NCBI GenBank assembly: GCA_910589415.1
Contig: OU342634.1
Location: 27,091,144-27,155,143 of the forward strand
From: Malachius bipustulatus
Taxonomy: Eukaryota > Arthropoda > Insecta > Coleoptera > Melyridae
Direction of reading: 5' to 3'
Length of the DNA: 64,000 nt
Shown here: positions 62,278-64,000 of the stretch, one piece after another
How the letters are laid out: every line of letters begins with the position of its first letter
How positions within the stretch are numbered: position 1 is the first letter of the stretch
Position numbers and translations under genes: made by a program
Notes under the pieces: generated by a model
What the model was told of the DNA's origin: nothing
Database searches by the model: none
What the model saw: only the letters and a program-made list of their open reading frames with translations

Positions 62278-64000
62278 CTGAAATTATAAGTGCGATGAAA
62301 TAATACGATTTAGAGGAAATAGACTGCTGCAACAAACGGAGGGTAATGTCAACAACCACATTATATCTGTAAGGGTGGTAGAGTGAAAATTAAAAAAAAA
62401 AAAAAAGCTAGCAGTCAGACAGTGTGGGCAAGGGGTGTAGGAATATTTTGACCAAAAAAATGCATTAAAGAAAAAACGATGCAAAATGAAAATTATGCGG
62501 TGTAAGAAATAAAATAAATTCCAACTTTGTCGAGCAAAATCTTTGTGAAACAAAACACATTCATCAAACATGTGGAAGGCAAAGAAATAAAAAAAAGAGT
62601 GATGAAAATGTATTCTTTGATCACTTATTCTGTAAGACTTGACCATACATGCTCTAATAAATTTCAGTTACAACAAATATAACCCATCCAAATATCCATG
62701 TGGGTTACATTTAGATAGATAGATAGATAGATTTTTAACTCTATTAGAGCAAGTCATATAAAATAAAATATGAAATAACAGTAATAACTGAAATAATAAT
62801 TGTAATGTTCGCCATTGTAACCACAATAGCAACAATAATGAGCCAAGCCAAGCAAATCTGTGGAATTCCAGAGACTCTATCCTCCGAGACTTGACATGTA
62901 TTCCTCTGTGGAGTATATTGTTCGCTGTAGAGCAGTTTCTTGATCTGTCTTCTAAAAGCAGCATTGCTCAGATTTTAAATTCCCATGGGGACTTGATTGT
63001 ATAGGGTGATGCACATGTAGTTGGCCGACTATTGCGATTTCTTGATTCTGTGGTATAGGACTAGCAGATTTTCTCCATTTCTTGTAGCATAGATTTATTT
63101 ATGTTTCGGATTTATCATTTCGAATCCCAGAGAATGCTCTAGAACGTTTCAAACAATTATCGAGGACAATCAAGGGGACTTCATAATTCTATTGTAACGT
63201 TAAAGAATATTTTGAAATGTACTAGAAGCCAGAAATAAAAGTAATAAATTTCCTGGAATATTCTCAAAAACTCTATTCCTATAACTGTCGGGATACATTC
63301 CAGCTCAGAGTGTCAGTATATCTTTGGCATTCAATTAGAGTAGATCAAGAAAAGGTAAAATAATAGAAAGTGAAATTAGAGAATGTTCTAGCATGTTCTG
63401 GAATTTATTTACTTACTTATTTATTTATTTACTTACTATGATAGTATATCCAACAGGGAAAATTCCCCAATTACAGGATACAAAAATGTACAAACTCAGA
63501 TAGATAGCGCAACTGGGAATGTTAGTGTTTGTTAAAAAGATGTCCTAGACTTTTCCTATTATTATGATTATTATTGTTCCAGAATATGAGCAAAAATATC
63601 ATGTGAGCAAATGTAAGAAAGGCAGGCTTTGAAAAAGAGATCGAATCTGTAAAACGAAAGACTTTGTTCTATAGAATGTTCCAGAATAATTTCAAGTGCT
63701 ATGGAATGTTCATGTTAGAAAATTAAAAAAAACATTTTAGGCGAGCTTAGAAAAAATCATGTCAAAGATTGAATCAGTCAAATTCTTGGCATCTCATATG
63801 ATTTTGTGAGAGCTGTTAATGATTAACAGACCATTCATTATACAAACAAATCATGAATGATCTATAGAATCTTATTATTTATTTAATAAGGATAAGGAAC
63901 ACTGAAAAACTATGGCAATGCAACACAAGTGAAGACTGATAATCAACACTGATACAGAACAATTTATTTGAACAGCCAGTTTTTCCAAGAATTCTTATGA
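62278..64000. other. Hsp110 intron, continues past the window
   Basis: No further Hsp110 exon was found. It contains a (GATA)n microsatellite at 62712-62733, a (TTTA)n run at about 63406-63430 and scattered GAATGTTCTAGAA-like motifs at 63120-63700, similar to the array at 54182-55090. Open frames here are short and unsupported. Confidence 0.5.

Overview
This window is a stretch of an AT-rich animal nuclear genome, almost certainly an insect. A beetle is my best guess from the style of the zinc-finger genes, but that is inference. The evidence is split genes with GT-AG introns (many of only 50-60 bp), introns packed with transposons, tRNA-derived SINEs, a non-LTR reverse transcriptase and hAT-, mariner- and THAP-type DNA transposon remnants. 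No bacterial operons, CRISPR arrays or convincing free-standing tRNA or rRNA genes were seen. Gene models were built by hand by joining reading frames across splice sites and checking phase at every junction.

Layout. (1) 492-14672, plus strand: a complete 29-exon Rab3-GEF/MADD gene (DENN domains, PH-like module, proline-rich tail), about 1978 residues. (2) 14673-18900: its 3' flank, an LTR flanked by mirror-image primer-binding sites, and AT-rich sequence. (3) 18945-47735, plus strand: an OFD1-like centriole/ciliary gene in three coding exons. Its first intron is about 27.5 kb and holds a nest of transposons: a CXC-domain element with 400-bp inverted repeats, a THAP remnant, a broken DDE transposase, a hAT element, several fold-back elements inserted into each other, SINEs and a truncated non-LTR reverse transcriptase. 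Two intronless C2H2 zinc-finger genes also lie in this intron (39003-39983 plus, 44349-45626 minus). (4) 50870-51852, plus: a five-exon tetraspanin. (5) 54182-55090: an array of degenerate 10-bp repeats that read as back-to-back heat-shock-element half sites. (6) 55774-57139, minus: a TMEM272-like membrane protein. (7) 60198-60666, plus: a small four-helix TMEM216-family protein. (8) 61347-62277, minus: the last three coding exons of an Hsp110/Hsc70Cb chaperone, whose remaining exons lie beyond the right edge.

Functionally the genes are a mixed housekeeping/neuronal set and do not form a pathway. OFD1 and TMEM216 both belong to the cilium base, which is noted but may be coincidence. The unusual content is the transposon architecture. 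It has several complete nested insertions with recognisable target-site duplications, a family of fold-back elements that share internal modules but have different ends, and inverted copies of one repeat bracketing the last two OFD1 exons.
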